A stretch of DNA of 6,204 bases from Hyphomicrobiales bacterium (GCA_015655535.1 JAATEW010000388.1:1-6204); one strand, 5' to 3'. Shown: positions 1 through 5,454, numbered from the stretch's first letter. Translations and numbers: made by a program. Notes: generated from the sequence alone by a model not told the origin.

Positions 1-907
1 GCAGCTCGGCGACGTACTCTCCGATCTGCAAATGCTGCTCCTGCGCCTCGTCGGCGAGAAAGTGACGCTTGATCTGCGCTATGGCCGCGATCTCTGGCTC
101 GTCAAAGCCGATCTCAATCAGTTCGAGCAGGTGATCGTCAATCTCATCGTCAATGCGAGAGACGCCATGCCGGGCGGCGGCACCATCGTCTTGCGCACGC
201 GCAATATTGCGCCGGAGGATTGCGCGCTCTTCAACGAGAAGTCGCTGGTGCCCGCCGATTATGTCGCGGTCGATGTCGAAGATAATGGCCAGGGCATTCC
301 ACCCGACGTGAAGGACAAGATCTTCGAGCCCTTCTTCACCACCAAGGAAGTCGGCAAAGGCACGGGCCTTGGGCTTGCCATGGTCTATGGCATCGTCAAG
401 CAGACCGGCGGCTATGTGTTTTGCGATTCGACGGTCGGCGAAGGCACGACCTTCCATATTCTTCTGCCGCGCCATATCCCCGACGAGAACGAGGAGCCGG
501 TCAAGAAGGAGGTCGCGAAGGCGCCATCTGCCGATCTCACCGGTCATGGCACCATTCTGCTTGTCGAGGACGAGGAGGCCGTGCGCGCCTTCGGCGCCCG
601 GGCGCTGACCGCGCGGGGCTATACGGTGATCGAAGCTGCGACCGGCATGGATGCCTTGGAGATTGTCGACAAGGATCCAACCGCGATCGATCTTATCGTC
701 TCAGACGTCGTCATGCCGGAAATGGACGGGCCGACCATGCTCGGCGAATTGCGCAAGCGCGGTGTTACCGCGAAAGTGATTTTTGTCTCAGGCTATGCCG
801 AGGACGCTTTTGCGAAAAACCTGCCGGAGGGCGAAGCCTTCGGTTTCCTGCCGAAGCCCTTCTCGCTGAAACAGCTCATCGAAGCTGTGAAGGAGCATAA
901 GGGGTGA
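1..907 (+). CDS. cckA: Hybrid sensor histidine kinase CckA, C-terminal part (5' end outside window)
   Basis: The reading frame is open from the window edge (first full codon at position 2) and stops with TGA at 905-907. It encodes the ATP-binding and receiver parts of a hybrid histidine kinase. Visible motifs are the N box (NLIVNARDAMP, about nt 152-184), the G1 box DNGQGIP, the F box FEPFFTTK and the G2 box GKGTGLGLAMVYG, then a linker, then a receiver domain from ILLVEDEE (about nt 554). The likely phospho-acceptor Asp is at nt 704-706 (SDVVMPEMDG), followed by VSGYAED and the conserved Lys at 854-856 (LPKPF). The H box, PAS domains and membrane segments would lie upstream. In the family, CckA is an inner-membrane kinase/phosphatase that feeds the ChpT-CtrA/CpdR phosphorelay controlling the cell cycle. 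Its identity rests on the motifs and on its position upstream of recA, a common alphaproteobacterial arrangement. The last codons are repeated at 4093-4143. Confidence 0.93.
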   Translation, partial: QLGDVLSDLQMLLLRLVGEKVTLDLRYGRDLWLVKADLNQFEQVIVNLIVNARDAMPGGGTIVLRTRNIAPEDCALFNEKSLVPADYVAVDVEDNGQGIPPDVKDKIFEPFFTTKEVGKGTGLGLAMVYGIVKQTGGYVFCDSTVGEGTTFHILLPRHIPDENEEPVKKEVAKAPSADLTGHGTILLVEDEEAVRAFGARALTARGYTVIEAATGMDALEIVDKDPTAIDLIVSDVVMPEMDGPTMLGELRKRGVTAKVIFVSGYAEDAFAKNLPEGEAFGFLPKPFSLKQLIEAVKEHKG

Positions 908-911
908 GGCC
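861..911 (+). repeat. Direct repeat, left copy (functional cckA 3' end)
   Basis: This 51-bp stretch covers the last 14 sense codons of cckA (SLKQLIEAVKEHKG), its TGA and four following bases. It matches 4093-4143 at 48 of 51 positions. The three differences are one Ile/Phe change and two silent third-position changes. Similarity ends abruptly on both sides: upstream bases differ before 861, and downstream the copies part after GAGGCC. Together the copies bracket the whole pspA/YbjQ cassette. Confidence 0.9.
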
Positions 912-953
912 GCAGCTATCGCTTCGCTCTCGCGTCTACCACTCTGAACGTCG

Positions 954-982
954 CTTCGATCGAAGTATATTTCGCCGAAATA
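954..982. promoter_or_regulatory. Two adjacent dyads, possible operator
   Basis: Two perfect inverted repeats lie two bases apart: CTTCGATCGAAG at 954-965 and TATTTCGCCGAAATA at 968-982 (7+1+7). They lie in the AT-richer leader between cckA and the cassette, just upstream of a possible -35 element at 985. They could bind a dimeric regulator. Neither is followed by a T run, so they do not look like an intrinsic terminator. No known consensus is recognised; the function is a guess. Confidence 0.3.
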
Positions 983-984
983 AT

Positions 985-1013
985 TTGAATCCGAGAGTCT
1001 TCTTCGGTAATAT
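985..1013 (+). promoter_or_regulatory. Possible sigma-70-type promoter P1 for the cassette
   Basis: TTGAAT (985-990) and TAATAT (1008-1013) are separated by 17 bases, and each matches four of six consensus positions. It lies directly downstream of the paired dyads and about 105 bases before the first cassette start codon. The match is modest and a similar one occurs at 1038-1066. Confidence 0.25.
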
Positions 1014-1037
1014 TCTCGTGATTTAGAACGCAAAAAA

Positions 1038-1066
1038 TTATCGTTACGCTACCATTGTGAGATAAT
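1038..1066 (+). promoter_or_regulatory. Possible sigma-70-type promoter P2 for the cassette
   Basis: TTATCG (1038-1043) and GATAAT (1061-1066) are separated by 17 bases. The -10 is a good match (five of six) and the -35 a poor one. It lies about 50 bases before the start codon at 1119, a normal leader length. It is an alternative or addition to the candidate at 985-1013. Confidence 0.27.
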
Positions 1067-1118
1067 CATTTCCTGGCTTGAATGAATAAATTTCTACCAA
1101 AAGACAGTTGCCCGTCAC

Positions 1119-1502
1119 ATGTCATCCCCTATTGAAGCGTTTGATATTCATGCTGCGATGCTCCGTCATTCGGAGCGCGACATAAGGGCCTTTTTGGCAG
1201 CCCTCGCAACAAGACTTGAGACGGCTTTGCCCGGGCGTGTGAGAGTCGATCGCAAGCGCGACGGACTTTTCTCCAGCACGCGTCACGTATCGCGCATAAG
1301 GGTCGATCATCCCGATGCGATTTTCACACTGACTTTCGATAAGGCAGGGCTCACCGCGACGCGCGCCAAGCAGGTTCACGGTGTCATTATCAGCACGGCG
1401 GCAGTGTCGGTGCCGCAATGGCTTTCCGAACTCAATGACATGGTCGCGACAATCGCCGATCAAAGCGCCGTCGCGGGAGATGTGCTGCATGGCTTCCTCT
1501 GA
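1119..1502 (+). CDS. Conserved-looking 127-aa protein of unknown function, first gene of the pspA/YbjQ cassette
   Basis: I do not recognise a named family. The protein has no signal peptide or membrane segment and is probably cytoplasmic. It begins with a helical stretch (residues about 10-36), then a basic segment GRVRVDRKRDGLF (39-51), a likely beta-strand pair (SRIRVDHP and FTLTFDKAG, about 58-77), the segment VHGVIIS (86-92) and a C-terminal helix containing WLSELNDMVATI (101-112). A similar layout (LPGRV-V-R, then a strand pair, then V-GV and a final WL--L helix) occurs, as far as I recall, in small uncharacterised actinobacterial proteins; this needs a search. The ATG at 1119 has only a weak ribosome-binding site, but an in-frame TGA at 1083 leaves little room for an upstream start. 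The 3' end overlaps the next gene by 14 nt, which points to translational coupling and a shared function. Confidence 0.78.
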   Translation: MSSPIEAFDIHAAMLRHSERDIRAFLAALATRLETALPGRVRVDRKRDGLFSSTRHVSRIRVDHPDAIFTLTFDKAGLTATRAKQVHGVIISTAAVSVPQWLSELNDMVATIADQSAVAGDVLHGFL

Positions 1503-2394
1503 CCTATCAGAGTTCGCCGAGGCTCGCGCTGCCAAATGGGAAGCTGCGCTCTTGCAAAACCGCGTGCCGGATTTCGTCTTGCAACGGCTGGACAAGGCGA
1601 AGCATGGAACGGCCCCTTGGCTTTCGACGATGACGCCAGCCGAATTGCTGCTCTTGAAAACGCACCGCATCAGACCTTTGGCTGCCGTCTCTGGGACGTG
1701 CTGGTACCATTACGGATATAGCTGGACCGAGGGACATGCCGAAGGCTGGGCGACGGCGCTTGCACGCATCCGCGCCGAAGCCGTCGCTTGCGGGGCCAAT
1801 GCGGTCGTCGATGTCCGGATGCGCACGATCGCTAAGGGCTCTCGCAGCAGCATGGATTTCACCCTGCTCGGAACTGCCGTACGCTTCGATAATCTGCCGG
1901 CCAGCCCCGAGCCCATTGTTGCCACTGTGCCGGCACTTGAATTCATCCGGCTCTTGGAGACGGGCATTGTGCCGACCGGTCTCGCCGTCGGGGCGCGTTA
2001 CGAATGGCTGCAGCAGTCGCAATGGGGGCCTAGTCTCGCGACCGGCGGCATGAGCGGCTACAACACGCCTTTGACCGAACTCACCAATTTTTGGGAGAGT
2101 ATAAGACGTGCCGCGCATGCCGAATTGCGCCGTGCCGCCGCCAAACAAGGAAATGGCGTGCTGGCCGATTTGCATTTCGGTCAATTGCTGCGCCCAGAGA
2201 CAGACGACAAGCAGCCCGCGCGGTATCTCGGCCACCATATCGTGATTGGCACGGTCGTCGATACGCCCCGTGCCGCGCCGGTGCCGCATGACGTCCGGGC
2301 TGTGGTGGACATGCGCGATACCTTGTCGCCGCTCCACATCAAGGCTGCTAGCCGCCATGCCGATTATAGTGACGAACACGAAGGTGGCATCTAA
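1489..2394 (+). CDS. Protein with two divergent YbjQ-like (DUF74) domains, 301 aa
   Basis: Two domains resemble the YbjQ/DUF74 fold, often annotated 'heavy metal-binding domain' (Pfam YbjQ_1). Domain 1 (about residues 48-133) has VSGTCWYHYGYSW, a helix rich in Ala/Arg, ACGANAVVDVR (100-110) and a closing strand LLGTAVRF. Domain 2 (about 147-258) has GLAVGARYEW, LTELTNFWESIRRAA, then GNGVLADLHF and IVIGTVVDTP. YbjQ proteins form small ring-like oligomers; their biochemical role and metal binding are unproven. No signal peptide or membrane helix is seen. The ATG at 1489 is chosen because GGGAGA sits eight bases before it and because it follows the overlap pattern of the operon; an in-frame GTG at 1381 would force a 122-nt overlap with a non-homologous leader. 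The stop overlaps the next start by one base (TAATG). Domain 2 is less typical, and the C-terminal about 40 residues are not assigned. Confidence 0.83.
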   Translation: MASSDLSEFAEARAAKWEAALLQNRVPDFVLQRLDKAKHGTAPWLSTMTPAELLLLKTHRIRPLAAVSGTCWYHYGYSWTEGHAEGWATALARIRAEAVACGANAVVDVRMRTIAKGSRSSMDFTLLGTAVRFDNLPASPEPIVATVPALEFIRLLETGIVPTGLAVGARYEWLQQSQWGPSLATGGMSGYNTPLTELTNFWESIRRAAHAELRRAAAKQGNGVLADLHFGQLLRPETDDKQPARYLGHHIVIGTVVDTPRAAPVPHDVRAVVDMRDTLSPLHIKAASRHADYSDEHEGGI

Positions 2395-3215
2395 TGTCCG
2401 CGCAAGACGATATTCCGCAGCACGCGCTGGAAAGATTGAAGGGGCTTCGCGGTGCGGGCAATCCAGACGGGGTGTTCACGTCCGACTTTTCGGTGAATGA
2501 ATTTCTCCTGGTTCGCAAGGCGGGGTTCGAGCCCATCGGCCTTTGTGTCGGCTCATGCATCTATCAAGTCGGCATTCAGTTCAGCCAGTGGAGCAAAAAT
2601 CAGGAGCTGACGAGGCTTTCCCAAGCCATGTACGACGCTCGCGAACTCGCCATGAACCGTATGCGGACTGAGGCCCAGGACATGGGCGCCGACGGAATTG
2701 TCGGCGTTCGCCTTGAAGTCAAACGGCTGGAATGGGATCGTCGCGTGCTCGAGTTCGTGGCGATCGGCACGGGCATCGTGCATGCTCAAAGTCATCCCGG
2801 CTTTAAAGGACAAGGTGGCAAGCCTTTTACGTCCGACCTTTCCGGCCAAGATTTCTGGACCTTGCTTCATGCGGGCTACCGCCCGATCGAGTTGGTTATG
2901 GGCAGTTGTGTTTATCACGTTGCTCATCGTGGACTATGGAGCGCGCTTGCAAATTCGATCCGAAACGTCGAACTGACCAATTTTTCGCAGGCGCTTTATG
3001 ATGCGCGCGAAATTGCCATGGAACGCATGCAAGACGAAGCACATCGCGCCGGCGCCGAAAGTGTCGTGGGTGTTGACCTTCACGAAGGCAGCCATGGATG
3101 GGGCGGCCATATAATTGAATTTTTCGCAGTCGGCACAGCGGTGAAGCCGATCTCCGCCGAAATCGACCCTTCGACCATTCCAGATCCGATGCTTGTCTTG
3201 TCCGTCAACACCTGA
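2394..3215 (+). CDS. Protein with tandem duplicated YbjQ-like (DUF74) domains, 273 aa
   Basis: The protein is an obvious internal duplication. Repeat 1 covers residues 28-129 and repeat 2 covers 145-251. Paired segments are FTSDFS/FTSDLS, AGFEPIGLCVGSCIYQVG/AGYRPIELVMGSCVYHVA, LSQAMYDARELAMNRM/FSQALYDAREIAMERM, GADGIVGVRLE/GAESVVGVDLH and LEFVAIGTGI/IEFFAVGTAV. The order (strand, GSCxYxV, long helix, GAxxxVGV, closing xxGTxx strand) fits the YbjQ/DUF74 family. Each repeat has one Cys in GSC plus several His, so metal binding is possible but not shown. It is paralogous to the upstream gene, more regular in sequence, and starts at the ATG overlapping that gene's TAA, with AGGTGG just before it. 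No export signal is seen. The two genes together supply four YbjQ-like domains, which could build a hetero-oligomer; that is inference. Confidence 0.87.
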   Translation: MSAQDDIPQHALERLKGLRGAGNPDGVFTSDFSVNEFLLVRKAGFEPIGLCVGSCIYQVGIQFSQWSKNQELTRLSQAMYDARELAMNRMRTEAQDMGADGIVGVRLEVKRLEWDRRVLEFVAIGTGIVHAQSHPGFKGQGGKPFTSDLSGQDFWTLLHAGYRPIELVMGSCVYHVAHRGLWSALANSIRNVELTNFSQALYDAREIAMERMQDEAHRAGAESVVGVDLHEGSHGWGGHIIEFFAVGTAVKPISAEIDPSTIPDPMLVLSVNT

Positions 3216-3251
3216 ATTAGAGCCCATCTGCAAATCTTTCGGAGCCAAGCC

Positions 3252-4019
3252 ATGTCGATCCTGAGCCGCATTGCCGACCTCTTCACCGCCAAGACACATA
3301 AACTCTTGAATGCGCTTGAAGACCCGAACGACACGCTCGATCTTTCCTATGAGAAGATGCTGAGCGGCTTGCAAGAAACCAAGGCGCATCTGGCTGACGT
3401 CGTCGCGCAGCAGAAATCGCTTGAACGGCAGATTGCCGCTGTTGATCGCGAAATCGTGGGTGCAGAAGAAGATGCTGCGACAGCCGTCAAAGCGGAGCGC
3501 GACGATCTCGCACGGGCGGCTCTGGTCCATCGGCGTCGCGCGATAGACAATCGCGCGACACTTGAACAGGCCATTACCGCGATTGAGCCGCAGATCGCGA
3601 AGCTTATCGACTATCAGCAACGCCTCCAGGAGCGGATCGAAAAATTTCGGACGCAAAAGGAAACGATGAAGGCGAGCTATGCGGCCGCGCAAGCCCAAGT
3701 GAAAGCCCAGCAATCCCTGACCGGGATCGGCGAACGGCTTGGCGGAGTTGGCGAGACCTACGAACGCGCCGAACAGCGCATGTTGGCCACCCGTGACAAG
3801 GCCGACGCTATGGATGCGTTGATTGAGCAAGGCATCGTGACAGATCCGCTCGATAAACGCAGCTCGGCCGACCGCGAGCTTGCAGCGCTTCGCGATAAAC
3901 ATGAGGTGGATGATGATCTCGCGGCTCTGAAGGCCCAGATCGGCCCTAAACGCGTTGGCTCATCATCGGCGCCTTCTAGCCTTCCTGCACCCGATGCCAA
4001 GCAAGGCACTCCTAAATAG
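3252..4019 (+). CDS. pspA: PspA/IM30 (Vipp1) family coiled-coil membrane-stress protein, 255 aa
   Basis: This belongs to the PspA/IM30 family, ESCRT-III-related proteins that polymerise on the inner face of the cytoplasmic membrane and protect or remodel it under stress. Residues 1-20 (MSILSRIADLFTAKTHKLLN) can form the amphipathic membrane-binding helix, followed by the family's EDP turn (23-25). A long charged coiled coil covers about 28-190, including SYEKML, LARAALVHRRRA, EKFRTQKETMKASYAAAQAQ and ERAEQRM. The last about 25 residues (from GSSS) are a loose Ser/Pro-rich tail. The 255-aa length exceeds enterobacterial PspA (about 222). The FRTxKET-KA-Y-AAQAQ block and the '-A-DALIE-G' region closely resemble my memory of Streptomyces PspA. 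The ATG at 3252 has CGGAG seven bases upstream. It lies 36 nt after the tandem-YbjQ gene, so it is probably in the same operon. pspB, pspC and pspF are absent from the window. Confidence 0.92.
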   Translation: MSILSRIADLFTAKTHKLLNALEDPNDTLDLSYEKMLSGLQETKAHLADVVAQQKSLERQIAAVDREIVGAEEDAATAVKAERDDLARAALVHRRRAIDNRATLEQAITAIEPQIAKLIDYQQRLQERIEKFRTQKETMKASYAAAQAQVKAQQSLTGIGERLGGVGETYERAEQRMLATRDKADAMDALIEQGIVTDPLDKRSSADRELAALRDKHEVDDDLAALKAQIGPKRVGSSSAPSSLPAPDAKQGTPK

Positions 4020-4092
4020 CCGGTGCGACCGAAGCATCGTTAGCCAGCTGATACCGGCATCAATGGTGGAAGTTTTCAGCGCGATCGAGCTG

Positions 4093-4143
4093 TCTCGCTG
4101 AAACAGCTCTTCGAGGCTGTGAAGGAACATAAGGGGTGAGGCC
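4093..4143 (+). pseudogene. Direct repeat, right copy: isolated relic of the cckA 3' end
   Basis: This 51-bp segment still reads SLKQLFEAVKEHKG followed by TGA in one frame, but nothing before it resembles cckA; the match starts sharply at TCTCGCTG. It is 48/51 identical to 861-911. It is best read as the junction scar left when the intervening 3.2 kb came to lie between cckA and its former downstream sequence. It may mark an attachment site or a past recombination point. It has no start codon or ribosome-binding site and is not a gene. Confidence 0.85.
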
Positions 4144-4158
4144 ACGGTCGTTGTGTGC

Positions 4159-4211
4159 GGCCTTCTCCCCTTGCGGGAGAAGGTGGCCTGCGGAGCAAGC
4201 CGGATGAGGGG
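4159..4211. repeat. Rhizobiales-type intergenic palindromic repeat
   Basis: A nine-base stem CCTTCTCCC (4161-4169) pairs with GGGAGAAGG (4175-4183) around a five-base loop, followed by a conserved-looking tail TGGCCTGCGGAGCAAGCCGG and ATGAGGGG. I recognise this motif from intergenic regions of many Rhizobiales genomes, where it occurs in many copies and produces spurious small ORFs. It has no T run. It may fold in mRNA and slow 3' decay of whatever reads through it, but its role is not established. Confidence 0.7.
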
Positions 4212-4300
4212 TACGACCTCGATTACTGGCTCCTGGCTCATCTTGAATGGCGCGGTGAAGCGGCGTGCGTCACGCCGAAAAGCGCGACGATGCAAGTCCC

Positions 4301-4330
4301 AAAACAGAAAGGCCCGGGCAAGCCCGGGCC
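4301..4330 (-). terminator. Rho-independent terminator of the 104-aa gene
   Basis: On the minus strand a perfect nine-base GC-only stem, GGCCCGGGC pairing with GCCCGGGCC across two bases (4311-4330), is followed by TTTCTGTTTT (4310-4301). It lies 34 nt after the stop codon of the gene at 4365-4679. On the plus strand no T run follows the hairpin, so it works, if at all, for the minus-strand gene. Confidence 0.88.
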
Positions 4331-4364
4331 TCGCGCAATAGGTCCGATGATAAGGGTTAAGCCC

Positions 4365-4679
4365 TTACTCGATGCCCGCTTCGTGGTTGCGGGCGTTCCA
4401 GGCCTTGCGGAAGCGCTCTTCAATCTGGATGCGGTCGTTCTTCAGCGGTTTCGCCAGATTGATCGCGCCGCGCGCGACAGAGGCTTCCTCGGCCGTCAGA
4501 ACGATCGGGCCCGCCATGAAGGCGGCATTCGGCAGCGAGAAATAGATCGCTTCCTTGTTCGGATGATTCTTCACATCGACAAGCGCGTCGGCGATCTGCT
4601 TGCCGTCGAGGCAGACCCAACCGTCGATCACTTCGATTTTGCGGCCATCCGAAGTTTCTCTGATGAATACGCGTTCCAT
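4365..4679 (-). CDS. Hypothetical protein, 104 aa, unknown function
   Basis: I do not recognise the family. The protein is small, soluble and mixed in charge, with no signal peptide or membrane segment. The N-terminal part looks like a beta hairpin (VFIRETSDGRKIEVIDGWVCLDGKQIA, residues 4-30, with a DG turn), the middle contains YFSLPNAAFMAGPIVLTAEEA (46-66), and the end is a basic/acidic helix with RIQIEERFRKAWNAR (83-97). Reasons to accept it as real are its single ATG with GAGAG seven bases upstream, a TAA stop, and a strong terminator directly behind it. It is transcribed alone, away from the upstream TPR gene by 184 nt. It probably was the original downstream neighbour of cckA, since the cckA relic lies before its terminator. 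Confidence 0.75.
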   Translation of the reverse strand: MERVFIRETSDGRKIEVIDGWVCLDGKQIADALVDVKNHPNKEAIYFSLPNAAFMAGPIVLTAEEASVARGAINLAKPLKNDRIQIEERFRKAWNARNHEAGIE

Positions 4680-4863
4680 CTTTGCTCTCGTCGTTTGATG
4701 ATAACCGAGCTCAGCCGGCGGAAAGGCGAATCCTCAGCCTCCGCCGCTATGGCTCATTCAAATATCATTCCATAAGCCCGCCCCGGAGCTTCGGCAACAG
4801 AAACCCGGCTCCTTGCCGAATAGCGGCTTGGCGCCGAGGCCGAAAGGCTTTGTATTTTCAACG

Positions 4864-5364
4864 CTATGCGCTGCTGCCGTCGGCGAGCGCCGCGATCACC
4901 GTGCCGCCGACCTTTTCCATGGCGCCGAGATCGCCGAGCTTGGCCAGAAGCCGGCGCGACATCTCGGCCTCGTCGCGGCGCAGATGGATGAAGGCCAGCG
5001 CCTTCAGCGTATAGAGCGCGAAATGGCCGGGGCTGTTGACGTCCTCGGAGAACTGTTCGGTCTTCCACATTTGCCAATCGGGATTGAGGCAGGCCTGCCG
5101 CGCCGCCTCGGCGAGGCCTTCCTGGGCGATGTCCAAGGCCGCGTCGAGATTGCCCTGATAGGTGTGGATTTTATAGAGGCAGAGATAAGAGGGCAGGCAA
5201 TCGGGCGCGAGCGCGAGCGCCTGCCGGAAGGCGATATCGGCGCCGTCGCGGTCGTGCCGGTAGAGCGCCACGCCGCGCTGGAGGATCTCGTTCACCTCCT
5301 CCGGGACTTCGCCGAAATTGATGAGATCGTCCTGGACGACGCGGACTTTGTAAGGTTCGGCCAT
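4864..5364 (-). CDS. Small tetratricopeptide-repeat (TPR) protein, 166 aa
   Basis: Helical repeats of TPR type are visible: residues about 24-57 (ILQRGVALYRHDRDGADIAFRQALALAP), about 58-91 (LPSYLCLYKIHTYQGNLDAALDIAQEGLAEAA) and a weaker one at about 114-142 (FALYTLKALAFIHLRRDEAEMSRRLLAKL). TPR proteins act as protein-protein docking scaffolds; the partner is unknown. The start at 5364 (MAEPYKV) is preferred over an in-frame ATG at 5451: GGGGCGGG stands just before it, and the 29-residue extension would be read out of the recA control region. The stop is TAG. The gene is divergent from recA and shares its upstream region with it, including the LexA box, so SOS control of this gene is possible but unproven. 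No convincing terminator follows. Confidence 0.85.
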   Translation of the reverse strand: MAEPYKVRVVQDDLINFGEVPEEVNEILQRGVALYRHDRDGADIAFRQALALAPDCLPSYLCLYKIHTYQGNLDAALDIAQEGLAEAARQACLNPDWQMWKTEQFSEDVNSPGHFALYTLKALAFIHLRRDEAEMSRRLLAKLGDLGAMEKVGGTVIAALADGSSA

Positions 5365-5454
5365 GCCCGCCCCAATCGCTTGAATATGCGCAGAAATAAA
5401 GCAAATTTTGCGCCATGGACGGAGCAATAGGAGAAGCGTGAAAAAGACCAATAA

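Larger units (their letters stand above)
4020..4364. other. Gene-free stretch between the cassette and the minus-strand genes
   Basis: No convincing gene is seen here on either strand. The part at 4020-4092 is unassigned and shows no intrinsic terminator for the cassette (no hairpin with a T run). It is followed by the truncated cckA-end repeat (4093-4143), an intergenic palindromic repeat (4159-4211), a short perfect hairpin CGGCGTG-CGT-CACGCCG at 4261-4277 without a T run, and the terminator of the minus-strand gene (4301-4330). ORFs that cross the region on either strand read through these repeats and are not credible. Confidence 0.7.

Noticed and set aside
1074..1091. Possible sigma-54 promoter (TGGCTTGAATGAATAA), attractive because E. 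coli psp genes use sigma-54
   Set aside because: The required GC at the -12 position is missing (TA instead), and no PspF-like activator is seen.
1381..1488. Upstream GTG start for the 301-aa YbjQ protein
   Set aside because: It would overlap the 127-aa gene by 122 nt and adds a Cys/Arg-rich stretch unlike the rest; the ATG at 1489 has a good ribosome-binding site.
2934..3902. Long minus-strand ORF (322 codons) opposite pspA
   Set aside because: The plus strand gives a full, recognisable PspA with a ribosome-binding site. The antisense frame has no family resemblance and is an effect of GC-rich codon use.
4087..4109. Inverted repeat GAGCTGT/ACAGCTC spanning the right repeat border
   Set aside because: It has a nine-base loop and only seven pairs, with no T run, and it depends on cckA coding bases; likely chance.
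3963..4295. Minus-strand ORF of 110 codons across the repeats
   Set aside because: It reads through the cckA relic and the palindromic repeat (PLIRLAPQATFSRKGRR is the usual translation of that repeat), so it is not a real gene.
4838..4862. Hairpin AGGCC-GAAA-GGCTT followed by TGTATTTT as a terminator
   Set aside because: The T-rich side faces the plus strand, where no gene comes from the left; for the minus-strand TPR gene the tail is on the wrong side. The stem is also short.
5365..5451. N-terminal extension of the TPR protein starting with a run of Leu, resembling a signal peptide
   Set aside because: The run arises from reading AT-rich promoter DNA of recA. MAEPYKV at 5364 has a better ribosome-binding site and starts the regular protein.
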